Assembly: GCA_903842345.1 (NCBI GenBank)
Contig: CAIMLR010000036.1
Location: 124,001-188,000 of the forward strand
DNA length: 64,000 nt
Source of the DNA: an uncultured Myxococcales bacterium
Lineage (GTDB): Bacteria; Myxococcota_A; UBA9042
Direction: 5' to 3'
In this document: positions 16,576 through 24,833 of the stretch, in pieces
Layout: each line of letters starts with the position of its first letter
How positions within the stretch are numbered: the stretch's first letter is position 1
Translations under genes and position numbers: made by a program
Notes under the pieces: generated by a model
The model's database searches: none
What the model was told of the DNA's origin: nothing
Seen by the model: only the letters and a program-made list of their open reading frames with translations

Positions 16576-17036
16576 ACGAGGTCATCCTCCATGCCGTCGT
16601 CCATGTCGTCGCGACGACCACGGCTGCTGCGGTATTCATCGGCGCGGCGAAGGTACTGTTCTTCTTCGTCCTCTTCGCGCTCCGGCGTCAAGCTCTCAAC
16701 GCGCTTGGTCTCTTCCTCGATGCTAAACGACTCCAGCTTGGCCAGTTCGCTGAGGCGAACCGTCTGGTAGCGAATCACATCCGGGGCCAACCGCAGCTGA
16801 CGCTCCAGTTCCTTGACGAACGCAGGCGCCGCCAAGTAACCGTAATACCAGTAGTTGCCTTTCTTGTGCTTGCCGACTTCGTAGGCCAGCTTGCGCTTGC
16901 CCCAATCGACCAATTTCAGCTCAGCACCACCCATCGTTTCCATCGACTTGGCAAGACGAACGCGGATTTTCTCCACGGTCTCTGCGTCCGCTTCCGGCTG
17001 GGTGATGAACAGTGTTTCGTACATACGAACCAGCAT
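16572..17036 (-). CDS. rpsF: 30S ribosomal protein S6 (bS6)
   Basis: A 154-residue protein; the S6 core (MYETLFI, the [10 protein letters not shown] segment, [10 protein letters not shown] and the [10 protein letters not shown] strand) occupies the first 100 residues and is followed by a highly acidic, Arg/Glu/Asp-rich tail of about 45 residues. The start is ATG 17036, five bases after AGGAAG; the internal ATG at 17024 would give MYETLFI directly. It partners S18, encoded next. The 120-nt leader upstream is rich in hairpins, as expected for the S6:S18 autoregulatory site. Confidence 0.96.
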   Translation of the reverse strand: MLVRMYETLFITQPEADAETVEKIRVRLAKSMETMGGAELKLVDWGKRKLAYEVGKHKKGNYWYYGYLAAPAFVKELERQLRLAPDVIRYQTVRLSELAKLESFSIEEETKRVESLTPEREEDEEEQYLRRADEYRSSRGRRDDMDDGMEDDLV

Positions 17037-17156
17037 GTTCTTCCTATCTCCCTATGGTTCCGCAGCTTTCTACTGCGTTTGCGGGTTGATTCCCGCAGGG
17101 TTCGCCGTCGGAAATTCCGACGACGTTCTCGTGGTCGACCTTGCAGTCAACCGCGT
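17037..17156 (-). promoter_or_regulatory. Structured rpsF leader, candidate S6:S18-binding RNA
   Basis: The spacer between pth and rpsF holds three perfect hairpins: CGTCGG/CCGACG arms (17106-17111, 17117-17122), TGCGGG/CCCGCA (17080-17085, 17092-17097) and CGCAG/CTGCG (17061-17065, 17073-17077). In many bacteria the rpsF leader contains an RNA that binds the S6:S18 dimer and represses translation. The location fits; I did not identify that motif's conserved bulged sequence with certainty. Confidence 0.45.
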
Positions 17157-17777
17157 CTAGGTCGGTGCCGGACCGCCAACGGGTCCGTTCACCTTGTTCA
17201 TTGCCGCGCGCACGCCGAAACGCAGGCACGCTTCCACAGCGTCACGCGCACGATCCAGCACTTGCGGCAGCTCAGCGCGTTCCATCGGCGAGAAGGGCAT
17301 CAGCACCCAATCGACGACTTCACCTTTGCCCGCTTCCGGTCGGCCAATCCCCAGTCGTACCCGCGCGTAGCCTGGACTCGCCAGTTGCGCGTGCAGTGAC
17401 CGAAGCCCGTTGTGCCCGCCGTGCCCGCCGCCCGACTTCACCTGCACCCGGCCAAAGGCCAGATCCAAATCGTCGTGCAGCACCAGCACTTCTTCAGCCG
17501 TGATGCCAAAGAACGCGCACATCGCCTGCGTCGGATGCCCGGACAGGTTCATGAACGTCCCCGGCTTGAGCAGCAGCAGCTCCTTGTCGGCGATCCACGC
17601 TTTCGCGAACTCGCCGTTGAACTTCTGCTGCCACTGCACGGGGCCAGCGAGCCGATCCAGCGCCATCCACCCGACGTTGTGCCGCGTCTCCGCGTACTTC
17701 TTGCCGGGATTGCCCAACGCGACGATCGCGCGGATCGGCAGTTCAGGCGGCAGCGGTTTCTGCTCGGGCTTGGCCAT
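17157..17777 (-). CDS. pth: Peptidyl-tRNA hydrolase
   Basis: A 206-residue cytoplasmic enzyme that frees tRNA from prematurely released peptidyl-tRNA. Family motifs are LGNPGKKYAETRHNVGW (with the catalytic His), the KPGTFMNLSG segment with the key Asn, LVLHDDLDL with the catalytic Asp, and SGGGHGGHNGLRSL. A ten-residue Pro/Lys/Glu extension precedes the core. It lies between rplY and rpsF; the rplY-pth pair is a very common bacterial arrangement. Confidence 0.97.
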   Translation of the reverse strand: MAKPEQKPLPPELPIRAIVALGNPGKKYAETRHNVGWMALDRLAGPVQWQQKFNGEFAKAWIADKELLLLKPGTFMNLSGHPTQAMCAFFGITAEEVLVLHDDLDLAFGRVQVKSGGGHGGHNGLRSLHAQLASPGYARVRLGIGRPEAGKGEVVDWVLMPFSPMERAELPQVLDRARDAVEACLRFGVRAAMNKVNGPVGGPAPT

Positions 17778-17849
17778 GACGAGCTCTCAGTGGGGCGGCA
17801 ATCCGGCCCCTGCGCACAGCAACGGCCGTACGGATTGCCTGCCGATCGA

Positions 17850-18461
17850 CTACTTCTTCTTGCCAGCCGGCGCAGCAGTGGCCGCAGCGGTCTCGTCGAC
17901 CTTGGCAGCGTACAGTTCCAGGATCTTGAAGGTCTTCTTGAAGACCGGCACCACGCCCTCGGGCAGCGGCAGGCCTTCGGCGAACATCACGTAGCCGTTC
18001 TCAAACGGCGTGACGTCGATCTCGATGCTCTTCGGCAGCGTCGCCGGCGTGCAGGACACCTTGACGTGGCGCGTGATGAACTCCAAGCGACCGCCGGCCT
18101 TCTGGCCCGCGGAACGACCCGAGAGGATCACCGGCAGCGTGACAATCATCTGCGTATCCGGCTGGACGAGCAGCAGGTCGACGTGTTCCAGCTGGCGCGT
18201 GAGCGACGCGAGCTGCACTTCCTTGGCGATCGCGAGGAAGCTGCCGCCGCCCTGCACTTCCAACTGGAACAGCTGGTTGCGACCGTAGGCGCTCGTCAGA
18301 CCCTTGCGCAGCTGGCGCGGATCAACGGCGATCGGCGTGGCGGTCGTGCCGGCGCCGTACATGATGGCCGGCAGCAGGCCAGCGCGACGAATCTTCTTGG
18401 AGATGCCGGAACCGGACAGGTGACGCGGGCGAACGGCGAGCGGAAAAGTAGGCAGCGACAT
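17850..18461 (-). CDS. rplY: 50S ribosomal protein L25/general stress protein Ctc (bL25)
   Basis: A 203-residue two-domain L25 (CTC form): the N-terminal 5S-rRNA-binding domain begins with LAVRPRHLSGSGISKKIRRAGLLP-type sequence and includes the conserved PAIMYG; the C-terminal TL5-like beta domain follows, ending in an Ala/Lys tail. The start is ATG 18461 with TTGGAG upstream; an in-frame ATG at 18473 would lie inside that leader without a binding site. First gene of the ribosomal operon, preceded by a strong promoter and a leader with two perfect hairpins. Confidence 0.95.
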   Translation of the reverse strand: MSLPTFPLAVRPRHLSGSGISKKIRRAGLLPAIMYGAGTTATPIAVDPRQLRKGLTSAYGRNQLFQLEVQGGGSFLAIAKEVQLASLTRQLEHVDLLLVQPDTQMIVTLPVILSGRSAGQKAGGRLEFITRHVKVSCTPATLPKSIEIDVTPFENGYVMFAEGLPLPEGVVPVFKKTFKILELYAAKVDETAAATAAPAGKKK

Positions 18462-18621
18462 GAGAAACTCCAAGTGCGTAATCGTCCGGGCGACGCCGCT
18501 GTGGCGTCTGCGCGGCAGCAGGGGAGCCGAAGCCCTGATCCTGCTGGCAGAACCGGATTTCTCAGGAACTGCGCCGAGTTAGGCCGCGAGGCGGCGAATA
18601 GCCGGGAACGCGGGGAGCGCA
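18462..18621 (-). promoter_or_regulatory. Structured leader of the rplY operon
   Basis: Between the promoter and the rplY start lie about 150 nt with two perfect stem-loops on the minus strand: CAGCAGG/CCTGCTG (18546-18540, 18522-18516), enclosing a smaller GGG/CCC hairpin, and GACGCC/GGCGTC (18508-18503, 18497-18492) closer to the start codon. bL25 binds a 5S rRNA hairpin, so an autoregulatory RNA mimic is conceivable; this is inference. Confidence 0.4.
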
Positions 18622-18649
18622 AGTATAGAGGATTATTGTGGCGCGTCAA
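18622..18649 (-). promoter_or_regulatory. Strong sigma70-type promoter of the ribosomal operon
   Basis: On the minus strand TTGACG (18649-18644), a 16-base spacer that is AT-rich next to the -10, and TATACT (18627-18622). It is one of the best consensus promoters in the window and sits where the rplY-pth-rpsF-rpsR-rplI transcript should begin. Confidence 0.75.
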
Positions 18650-18670
18650 TCGCGGACGGCCCCGGAAGGG

Positions 18671-19156
18671 TCATCCGACGAGCTTGCGACCGGCGACCAC
18701 GATGCCATCGACGTCCGCGTAAACCCATGCGCCGGGCGTCCAGGTCACGTCCGCAAACTGCACGGCGACGTCGCGATAGCCCGCGCCCTGCTTCACCGAC
18801 TTGCGCGGATGCGTCGCCAGCGCACGGAGGCCCAACGCCATCGGCGCGATCGCCGCGCTGTCGCGGATGCAGCCCCAGACGATGACGCCGACCCAGCCGT
18901 TCTGGACCGCGAGCGCGGCGATCTGGTCGCCCACGAGCGCGCAACGGAGCGAACCACCGCCGTCGACGACGAGCACGCGGCCAGCGCCCGGCTCCGACAG
19001 CGCGGTCTTGACCAACACGTTGTCCTCAAAGACTTTAACCGTGGCGATCGGCCCGCAGAACGCCGCGTTGCCGCCAAACGATCGGAAGATCGGCGCGGCG
19101 ACGTGGACTTCAGCCTCAAAATCGTCACACAGATCGGCGGTTGCCCAAGTCGTCAT
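18671..19156 (-). CDS. rraA: RraA-family protein (RNase E inhibitor/aldolase-like)
   Basis: A 161-residue protein of the RraA/MenG-like fold. It starts [13 protein letters not shown] and carries the family motifs AVTVK-like [38 protein letters not shown] and the late PGDWVYAD-like [14 protein letters not shown]. RraA trimers bind RNase E and lower its activity in E. coli; relatives are HMG/CHA aldolases, with the acidic and Arg residues for aldolase activity partly shared. The short length and conserved GGGSLR and CIRD segments favour the RraA type. The start overlaps the end of the upstream methyltransferase by four bases. Confidence 0.85.
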   Translation of the reverse strand: MTTWATADLCDDFEAEVHVAAPIFRSFGGNAAFCGPIATVKVFEDNVLVKTALSEPGAGRVLVVDGGGSLRCALVGDQIAALAVQNGWVGVIVWGCIRDSAAIAPMALGLRALATHPRKSVKQGAGYRDVAVQFADVTWTPGAWVYADVDGIVVAGRKLVG

Positions 19157-19854
19157 TTTTTCCTGACCACGCAGTAGAAGACCGACGCGCTGTGCAGCGA
19201 CTGCGGCAGCAGCAGGAACGGCAGGTCGAGCAGCTTCACGGGAAAGAACAGGAACAGCGACACGTTGACCAGCGGCCAGAAGAGCCGCTCGTTGCCGAGG
19301 CAGAACAGCGTCGCGAAGGTGTAGCAGAGCCAAACGTTCAGCGTGGAAAACGGCCCGGAGCGCGTGCCGATCGCCACCATCTCAAAATCCTTGAACAGCA
19401 GGCGCAGCCCAGGCGCGGTCCAGCGGTGAAAGTCCGACGGCGAGGCGTGAAACGGGTAGAGGAACGGCGTGCTGACGTAGCCGATGCCGCCCGGCTCGAG
19501 GATGCGGTGCATTTCCCGCACGGCGGCGGGCACATCCGGCACATGCTCCAGCACGTTGTCGCAGACAAAACGCGCCACGCTGGCGTCCGGAATCGGCAGG
19601 TTGGCAATGTCCGCGACGATGTCGACCATGGGCGCCGGCGCAATGTCGATGTTCTCCACGCCGGGTCCAAGCCGCCGCACGCCCGCGCCGAGGTTGAGGC
19701 AGCGACCGGGCCGCGGAAATTTCTTGAGGAACCAGCCAGGACCAAAAACCAGCAGCGCCGGGCCAAAAACCACCGTCATGGTGCGATAGAACAGCGGCAG
19801 GCTCTTGAGGCGCTCGCGCAGGCTGTCCTGGCCGGGATCGGTGGGGTTGCTCAT
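19153..19854 (-). CDS. Class I SAM-dependent methyltransferase
   Basis: A 233-residue protein with a Rossmann-like SAM domain: motif I reads [20 protein letters not shown] (residues about 52-71), motif [18 protein letters not shown], and the post-motif [21 protein letters not shown] typical of type 11 methyltransferases. The C-terminal 60 residues are hydrophobic ([23 protein letters not shown]) and likely membrane-associated, so a lipid or polyprenyl-linked acceptor is plausible but not shown. It overlaps the rraA start by four bases. Confidence 0.8.
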   Translation of the reverse strand: MSNPTDPGQDSLRERLKSLPLFYRTMTVVFGPALLVFGPGWFLKKFPRPGRCLNLGAGVRRLGPGVENIDIAPAPMVDIVADIANLPIPDASVARFVCDNVLEHVPDVPAAVREMHRILEPGGIGYVSTPFLYPFHASPSDFHRWTAPGLRLLFKDFEMVAIGTRSGPFSTLNVWLCYTFATLFCLGNERLFWPLVNVSLFLFFPVKLLDLPFLLLPQSLHSASVFYCVVRKK

Positions 19855-20007
19855 GCGTCTCCAAATCGGGCTCGTGGGCCGCGTGCGAGGCTAGTGACGG
19901 CGCCGTTGCCGGTCAAGCCTTCCGCCGCGCGCATTCTTGCGAGTCCCCGCCCGCACCAGTATCCTCCCCGCGCGCTGAATTTGCCCCACTTGCGCGATCG
20001 CGACCTG

Positions 20008-22107
20008 ATGCCCCACGACGCTCCGCCACTGCTCCCGCCTCTGCCCAAATGGCTGCCCTGGCTGTTCGCCATCGGCATCGCCGCCAATCTGCTGCCGATC
20101 TGGACGGTGAAGTGGCTGCCCATGGGCGATCTGTTCGGCCACGTGCAGCTGATGGACATTGTGTTGCGCTACGCCGATCCGGCGACAAGCTACCGCTACA
20201 TCTACCTGCTGCCGCGCTCCCTCGATCCCAACACGCTGTCGCTCTGGTTCGCCCATGCCGTGCCAGGAATGGGCGCGTTGACGGCCGCGCGGCTCCTGCT
20301 GAGCGCGTACGTGATGGGGCTGCCGATCTCGTTGATCCTCCTCGCGCGGGTCTGGCGGCGTTCGCCGTGGCTCGCATTGCTGAGCCTGCCCCTGACGTGG
20401 AACGCCTTGGTCAACATCGGCTTTCTCAACTACATCATCGCCCTGCCCGTGCTGTTTGGCGTGCTGGCGCTGGCGCGGCGCTACGCGGAGTCCGGACGTT
20501 GGCAACGCGGCGTGGCGCTGGCGCTCCCGCTGGTGCTGCTGTTTTTCTGCCACGTCATCGCGTTCCTGATCGGCATGGGCATGACCGTGTTCGTGCTCGT
20601 GTGGCACGGCGAAGGGCGAGAGCGCCTGACGCGGCTGTGGGTCGTGCTGGCGGCGGCGCCGATTGGCGGCCAGTGGATTTGGCGCAAATTTGTGGCGCTG
20701 GAAGCGACGGTGGAAGGCCGCACGTTCGGCACGCGCTCGGGCAACCTGGGACTTTGGTTCCTGAAGCCGCGCGAGCTTGTCGGCCAGTTGTACGAATGGT
20801 CGCTGCAGTATTTCCGCGATGGCGTCGATCGCAAGATGGCGTGGACCGCGCTGGCGATCTGGCTCGTGCTGATGGTCGTTGGCCTCGTCGCCCGGCTGCG
20901 CGGCACGGCGGAGGTGCAACTGCGCTGGCGCGATCGCAGCCTGGAGCTGATGACGGTGCTCTGCGCGATCGCGTATTTCTTTCTGCCGTCGCACATGAAC
21001 GAGATGTCGATCATCACCGAGCGCGTCGTCATGCAGGTGGTCCTGATGCTGACGCTCTGGCCGCAGCTCGAGTTCACGGCGTGGCGGCGCTTGTTGATCG
21101 TGCCGATGCTGGCGCTGGCGATCGTGTACGCGTGGACGGTGCGGCTGGAATTTCGGCGCTTTGAGCAGTTGGAGATCGCCGGGCTGCCGGACGGGCTGCG
21201 CGATCTGCCGACGAAATCGCGGTTCTGCTACGTGCTCGTGGAGCGCGACAACGAGACGACGTTCATGGGCGCGGTGTGGCACGTGCCCCGGGCGATTTTT
21301 GCGCTGCAGCACGGCGGTCTGGTGGATGACAGCTTTGCGGTGCGCCCGTACACGCCGGTGCAGTACAAGCCGGGCGCAATGCCGACGCCGCTGATCGGCA
21401 ACTTCTGGACCAATCCGCATCTTTTTGACTACGACAACGTCCTGGTGCGCGCCGCGACGGCGCCGGTCTATGCCGACATGTCCCCGTATTTGAAGCGCAT
21501 CTGGCATCAAGGCCATTTCTGGCTCTACCGCGTCATCCCCGGCGACCGCACGCACGTGCACGTCAGCAGCGTAGGCGGCGGCGGCGGCACGGGCGAATTC
21601 AGCGACTGCGCGCGCGGTTTCGCCATGAACGGGCTTGTCGTCCAGCAAAAAGACGGCGTCGTGCGCACGTTCACGCCGCTGTGTGGCGACATCAAGGGCC
21701 GATCGGCGCCGCTGCTGCCGCCGACAGCTCCGGCAGGGCGACCTCACGCGCCGCAGTTCGCTGCGACGGACGCCGCGCAGGACGAAGCCAAGAAGACCGG
21801 ACGGCGCCTCGGGCTTCACGCGCCAGACGCGGAAGATGTGCGGCTGACGTGCCCGGCGGATACGTTCGTCGTCGGAATGACGGGGCGTGCCGCGCTGTTT
21901 GTCGACGCGATCGGCCTGTTGTGCGCGCCGATTCCGTGGCCGGGAGACGCCAAGCGCCTTGCCACGACGCGCGTCGTCGGCGGACCCGGCGGCGAACCGT
22001 ATTCGTTCCAGTGTCCGCTGGGCGAAGTCGCGGTCGGCGCCCAAGGCGCGTTTGGCGAAGTCGCGGATCAAGCAGGCGTGGCGTGCGTGGATTGGTCCAC
22101 TTGGTAA
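20008..22107 (+). CDS. Large multi-pass membrane protein with C-terminal Cys-pair repeats
   Basis: A 699-residue protein; ATG 20008 is chosen because the frame upstream runs antisense to the methyltransferase. About ten hydrophobic segments in residues 15-400 follow a GT-C/PMT-like pattern (first loop with an acidic MGDLFGH segment), then a soluble region of about 180 residues. The last 170 residues are unusual: three tandem blocks each with an N-terminal Cys, a G-x-x-G/A core and a closing Cys (DCARGFAMNG...LC, TCPADTFVVGMTG...LC, QCPLGEVAVGAQG...AC). A paralogue without this extension lies at 59317-61275. I cannot assign an enzymatic role; a polyprenyl-phosphate-sugar transferase is the closest analogy, with no catalytic motif confirmed. 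Confidence 0.65.
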   Translation: MPHDAPPLLPPLPKWLPWLFAIGIAANLLPIWTVKWLPMGDLFGHVQLMDIVLRYADPATSYRYIYLLPRSLDPNTLSLWFAHAVPGMGALTAARLLLSAYVMGLPISLILLARVWRRSPWLALLSLPLTWNALVNIGFLNYIIALPVLFGVLALARRYAESGRWQRGVALALPLVLLFFCHVIAFLIGMGMTVFVLVWHGEGRERLTRLWVVLAAAPIGGQWIWRKFVALEATVEGRTFGTRSGNLGLWFLKPRELVGQLYEWSLQYFRDGVDRKMAWTALAIWLVLMVVGLVARLRGTAEVQLRWRDRSLELMTVLCAIAYFFLPSHMNEMSIITERVVMQVVLMLTLWPQLEFTAWRRLLIVPMLALAIVYAWTVRLEFRRFEQLEIAGLPDGLRDLPTKSRFCYVLVERDNETTFMGAVWHVPRAIFALQHGGLVDDSFAVRPYTPVQYKPGAMPTPLIGNFWTNPHLFDYDNVLVRAATAPVYADMSPYLKRIWHQGHFWLYRVIPGDRTHVHVSSVGGGGGTGEFSDCARGFAMNGLVVQQKDGVVRTFTPLCGDIKGRSAPLLPPTAPAGRPHAPQFAATDAAQDEAKKTGRRLGLHAPDAEDVRLTCPADTFVVGMTGRAALFVDAIGLLCAPIPWPGDAKRLATTRVVGGPGGEPYSFQCPLGEVAVGAQGAFGEVADQAGVACVDWSTW

Positions 22108-22117
22108 TTCCCAATCC

Positions 22118-22146
22118 TTGACACCGCGAATGCACCCTCCTAGCCT
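22118..22146 (+). promoter_or_regulatory. Candidate promoter of the triple DsbA gene
   Basis: TTGACA (22118-22123), an exact -35 match, is followed by a 17-base spacer and TAGCCT (22141-22146). It lies 51 bases before the start codon and just past the stop of the upstream membrane-protein gene. Confidence 0.55.
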
Positions 22147-22196
22147 TTTGCCCCTGTTGCCGTACTCACTGGCACAAATTTGCGAGGCACGCGTTC

Positions 22197-24173
22197 ATGA
22201 AGAAAGAAACTGGCATTCTCGTCGTCCTCTTTGCCACGCTTTTGGCGTTCGGCGCTGGTCGCATGTCGGCCAAGGTCTCCTCTCCGCAGCAAGGCGCAGC
22301 CGTTGCCGTTGCTGAAGGCGGCGCTGCCACGGGCGGCGATGGCGTGCTGCCGGCATCCCTGCCGGTCCACGGCGCCAAGGACGCGCTGGTCACGATCTTT
22401 GAGGTCTCGGACTTTCAATGCCCGTTCTGCGGTCGCGTCGGTCCGACGCTGAAGAAGCTGCAGGAGGAGTACCCCAATGACGTGCGCATCGTGTGGGCCA
22501 ACCAGCCGCTGCCGTTCCACGATCGCGCCAAGCCGGCCGCCACGGCTGCTGCCGCCGCGCACCGTCAGGGCAAGTTCTGGGAAATGCATGACAAGCTGTT
22601 TGCCAACCAGCGCGATCTGACGGACGACAACTTCCAGAAGTGGGCCAAGGAAATCGGCCTGGACGTCGCCAAGTTCAACGCCGATCTCAAGGACGAAGCG
22701 ATCGCCAAGCAGATTGACCGCGACGTCGCGATCGCCAACGCGCTCGGTGCCCGCGGCACGCCGGCGTTCTTCATCAACGGCAAGCTGCTTTCGGGCGCGC
22801 AGCCGTATGAGAACTTCAAGAAGGAAGTCGACGACGCGCTGGCCGCCGCCAAGCCGCTGGCCGCACAGAAGAAGGGCGTGGACTTCCTGATGGCGGCCTT
22901 CTCAGCGCGCGATGCCGCGACCGGTGCGAACGTGGTCAAGTACTACGTGAAGGGCGAGACGCCCGCGGGCGAAGCGCCGGCACCTGCGCACGAAGCGGAA
23001 GCCCATGATGACGGCCCGGCGAAGGCGCCGCCGGACAGCTACGACATCTGGAAGGTGCCGGTCGACGCCAAGCGCGACGCGATCAAGGGCGATAGCCAGA
23101 AGGCGCTCGTCACGATCGTCGAATTCAGCGACTTCCAGTGCCCCTTCTGCTCGCGCGCCGCCAACACCGTGACGGAACTCGAGAAGGCGTACGGCGACAA
23201 GGTTCGCATCGTCTTCAAGCACACGCCGCTGCCGTTCCACCAGAACGCCAAGCCGGCGTCGACGGCCGCGATCGCCGCGGGCATGCAGGGCAAGTTCTGG
23301 GAATTCTATGATAAGTGCTTCGCCAACCAGCAGGCGCTGACGGAAGAGAGCTTCCAGGCTTGGGCCAAAGAGCTGAACCTGAACGTCGACAAGTTCAACA
23401 AGGATCGCAAGGACGAGTCGATCGCCAAGCAGATCGAGGACGACATCGCGGCCGGCCAGCTCGTCGGCATTCGCGGCACGCCTGGTTTCATGATCAACGG
23501 CCGCAAGGTCGTGGGCGCGCAGCCGGCCAACGTCTTCAAGGCCGTGATCGACGAAGAGCTGGCCAAGGCGGAAAAGGCCGGCAGGAAAGGCCCCGCGTAC
23601 TACGATTCCATCATCGAAAGCGGCAAGGTGTTCAGCGAGCTCGGCGACAAGAAGGAAATCGACATTGAAGGCCTGCCGTTCAAGGGCCCGAAGGACGCGG
23701 CGGTGACCATCGTCGAGTTCAGCGACTTCCAGTGCCCGTTCTGCTCCAAGATCAACCAGCCGATGGACGCTGCGCTGGAAAAAGACAGCAAGATCAAAGT
23801 CGTGTTTGCGCACTACCCGCTGTCCTTCCACCAGAACGCCAAGCCGGCGTCGATCATGGCGCAGGAAGCCTGGGAACAGGGCCCGGAGAAGTTCTGGAAG
23901 CTGCACAGCCTGATGTTTGGCAACCAGAAAGACCTGTCAGAAGAGAACATCACCAAGTGGGCCAAGGAAGCCGGCGTGGACGTCAGCAAGCTGACCGACG
24001 CGCAGAAGAAGAAGCACGAGGCGTTCCTGACCAAGCTCCAGGAAATGGGCAACAAGGTGGGCGTGGAAGGCACGCCGACGGTGTTCATCAACGGCCGCAA
24101 GTGGGAGCCGTCGAGCGGCTTTTCGCCTGAAGCGATCGTCGACGCGGCGAGCAAGGCCGCCAAGCTCAAGTAA
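22197..24173 (+). CDS. Exported protein with three tandem DsbA-like thioredoxin domains
   Basis: A 658-residue protein with an N-terminal signal or anchor helix (residues 5-22) and three consecutive DsbA/DsbG-type domains (Thioredoxin_4). Each carries an intact CPFC active site: Cys75-Cys78, Cys315-Cys318 and Cys513-Cys516. Each repeats the order SDFQCPFC, a PLPFH or PLSFH strand, a GKFWE or EKFWKLH segment, and the cis-Pro loop GTPAFFINGK, GTPGFMINGR or GTPTVFINGR. DsbA enzymes oxidise or isomerise disulfides in exported proteins, so three active sites on one chain are notable beside the many Cys-rich lipoproteins encoded in this window. The linkers are Ala/Pro/Glu-rich. No DsbB/VKOR partner is adjacent. 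Confidence 0.9.
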   Translation: MKKETGILVVLFATLLAFGAGRMSAKVSSPQQGAAVAVAEGGAATGGDGVLPASLPVHGAKDALVTIFEVSDFQCPFCGRVGPTLKKLQEEYPNDVRIVWANQPLPFHDRAKPAATAAAAAHRQGKFWEMHDKLFANQRDLTDDNFQKWAKEIGLDVAKFNADLKDEAIAKQIDRDVAIANALGARGTPAFFINGKLLSGAQPYENFKKEVDDALAAAKPLAAQKKGVDFLMAAFSARDAATGANVVKYYVKGETPAGEAPAPAHEAEAHDDGPAKAPPDSYDIWKVPVDAKRDAIKGDSQKALVTIVEFSDFQCPFCSRAANTVTELEKAYGDKVRIVFKHTPLPFHQNAKPASTAAIAAGMQGKFWEFYDKCFANQQALTEESFQAWAKELNLNVDKFNKDRKDESIAKQIEDDIAAGQLVGIRGTPGFMINGRKVVGAQPANVFKAVIDEELAKAEKAGRKGPAYYDSIIESGKVFSELGDKKEIDIEGLPFKGPKDAAVTIVEFSDFQCPFCSKINQPMDAALEKDSKIKVVFAHYPLSFHQNAKPASIMAQEAWEQGPEKFWKLHSLMFGNQKDLSEENITKWAKEAGVDVSKLTDAQKKKHEAFLTKLQEMGNKVGVEGTPTVFINGRKWEPSSGFSPEAIVDAASKAAKLK

Positions 24174-24185
24174 GCGCGACGTGTT

Positions 24186-24222
24186 GAGCCGGCGGACGCA
24201 AAAGTGGTGCGGCCGCCGGCTC
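24186..24222. terminator. Bidirectional terminator-like hairpin
   Basis: A perfect ten-base inverted repeat, GAGCCGGCGG (24186-24195) and CCGCCGGCTC (24213-24222), with a 17-base loop lies between the convergent triple-DsbA and LOG genes. There is no clear U-tract on either strand, so termination is inferred from position and stem strength. Confidence 0.55.
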
Positions 24223-24236
24223 CCCGCGCGAATCCC

Positions 24237-24833
24237 TCAAGCGTCCGTCGCCACGGTCCACTTGCCCGCCACTGGCGCGCTGGCCTGAGCCGTCGCGAGC
24301 TTCGCCAGGAGCGCCTCGACCGTATCCGCCACCTGGATCATGGCGAAATGGCGCGGCTGCACAAAGCCCGCCGCAACGGCGCTCTCCAGGAACGTCAGCA
24401 GCGGCGTGTAGAACCCACCGACGTTCAGCAGTCCCACCGGCTTCTGGTGCATGCCGATTTGCGCCCACGTCAGGATCTCAAACAGCTCGTCGTACGTGCC
24501 GAAACCGCCGGGCAGCGCGATGAACGCGTCCGCCATGTCCGCCATCATCGCTTTGCGCGTGTGCATCGTGTCGACCACATGCAGCGTCGTGAGCCCGCCG
24601 TGCGCCACTTCGCGTTCGACGAGCCGTTGCGGCATCACGCCGGTGACCGTGCCTTGCGCGGCCAGGCAGGCATCCGCAAGCGCGCCCATCGTGCCCACGT
24701 GCGCGCCGCCGTAGACGAGCGCGATGCCCTCGCGCGCCAGCAGCCCGCCCAGTTCAGCGGCGGCCAAGCGATACGTGTCGCCGACGCCCAGCGACGAGCC
24801 GCAGAATACGCAGATTGTCTTCAAGGGGTTCAC
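24237..24833 (-). CDS. LOG-family protein (cytokinin riboside 5'-monophosphate phosphoribohydrolase-like)
   Basis: A 198-residue Rossmann-like protein once annotated as lysine decarboxylase. Diagnostic motifs are VFCGSSLG near residue 10, VYGGAHVGTMG, the MHTRKAMM segment with the catalytic Arg region, and PGGFGTYDELFE, the LOG signature. LOG enzymes hydrolyse nucleoside 5'-monophosphates to base and ribose phosphate; in bacteria some act as purine nucleotide hydrolases. Its start overlaps the end of the preceding gene (24830-25393) by four bases. Confidence 0.88.
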   Translation of the reverse strand: MNPLKTICVFCGSSLGVGDTYRLAAAELGGLLAREGIALVYGGAHVGTMGALADACLAAQGTVTGVMPQRLVEREVAHGGLTTLHVVDTMHTRKAMMADMADAFIALPGGFGTYDELFEILTWAQIGMHQKPVGLLNVGGFYTPLLTFLESAVAAGFVQPRHFAMIQVADTVEALLAKLATAQASAPVAGKWTVATDA

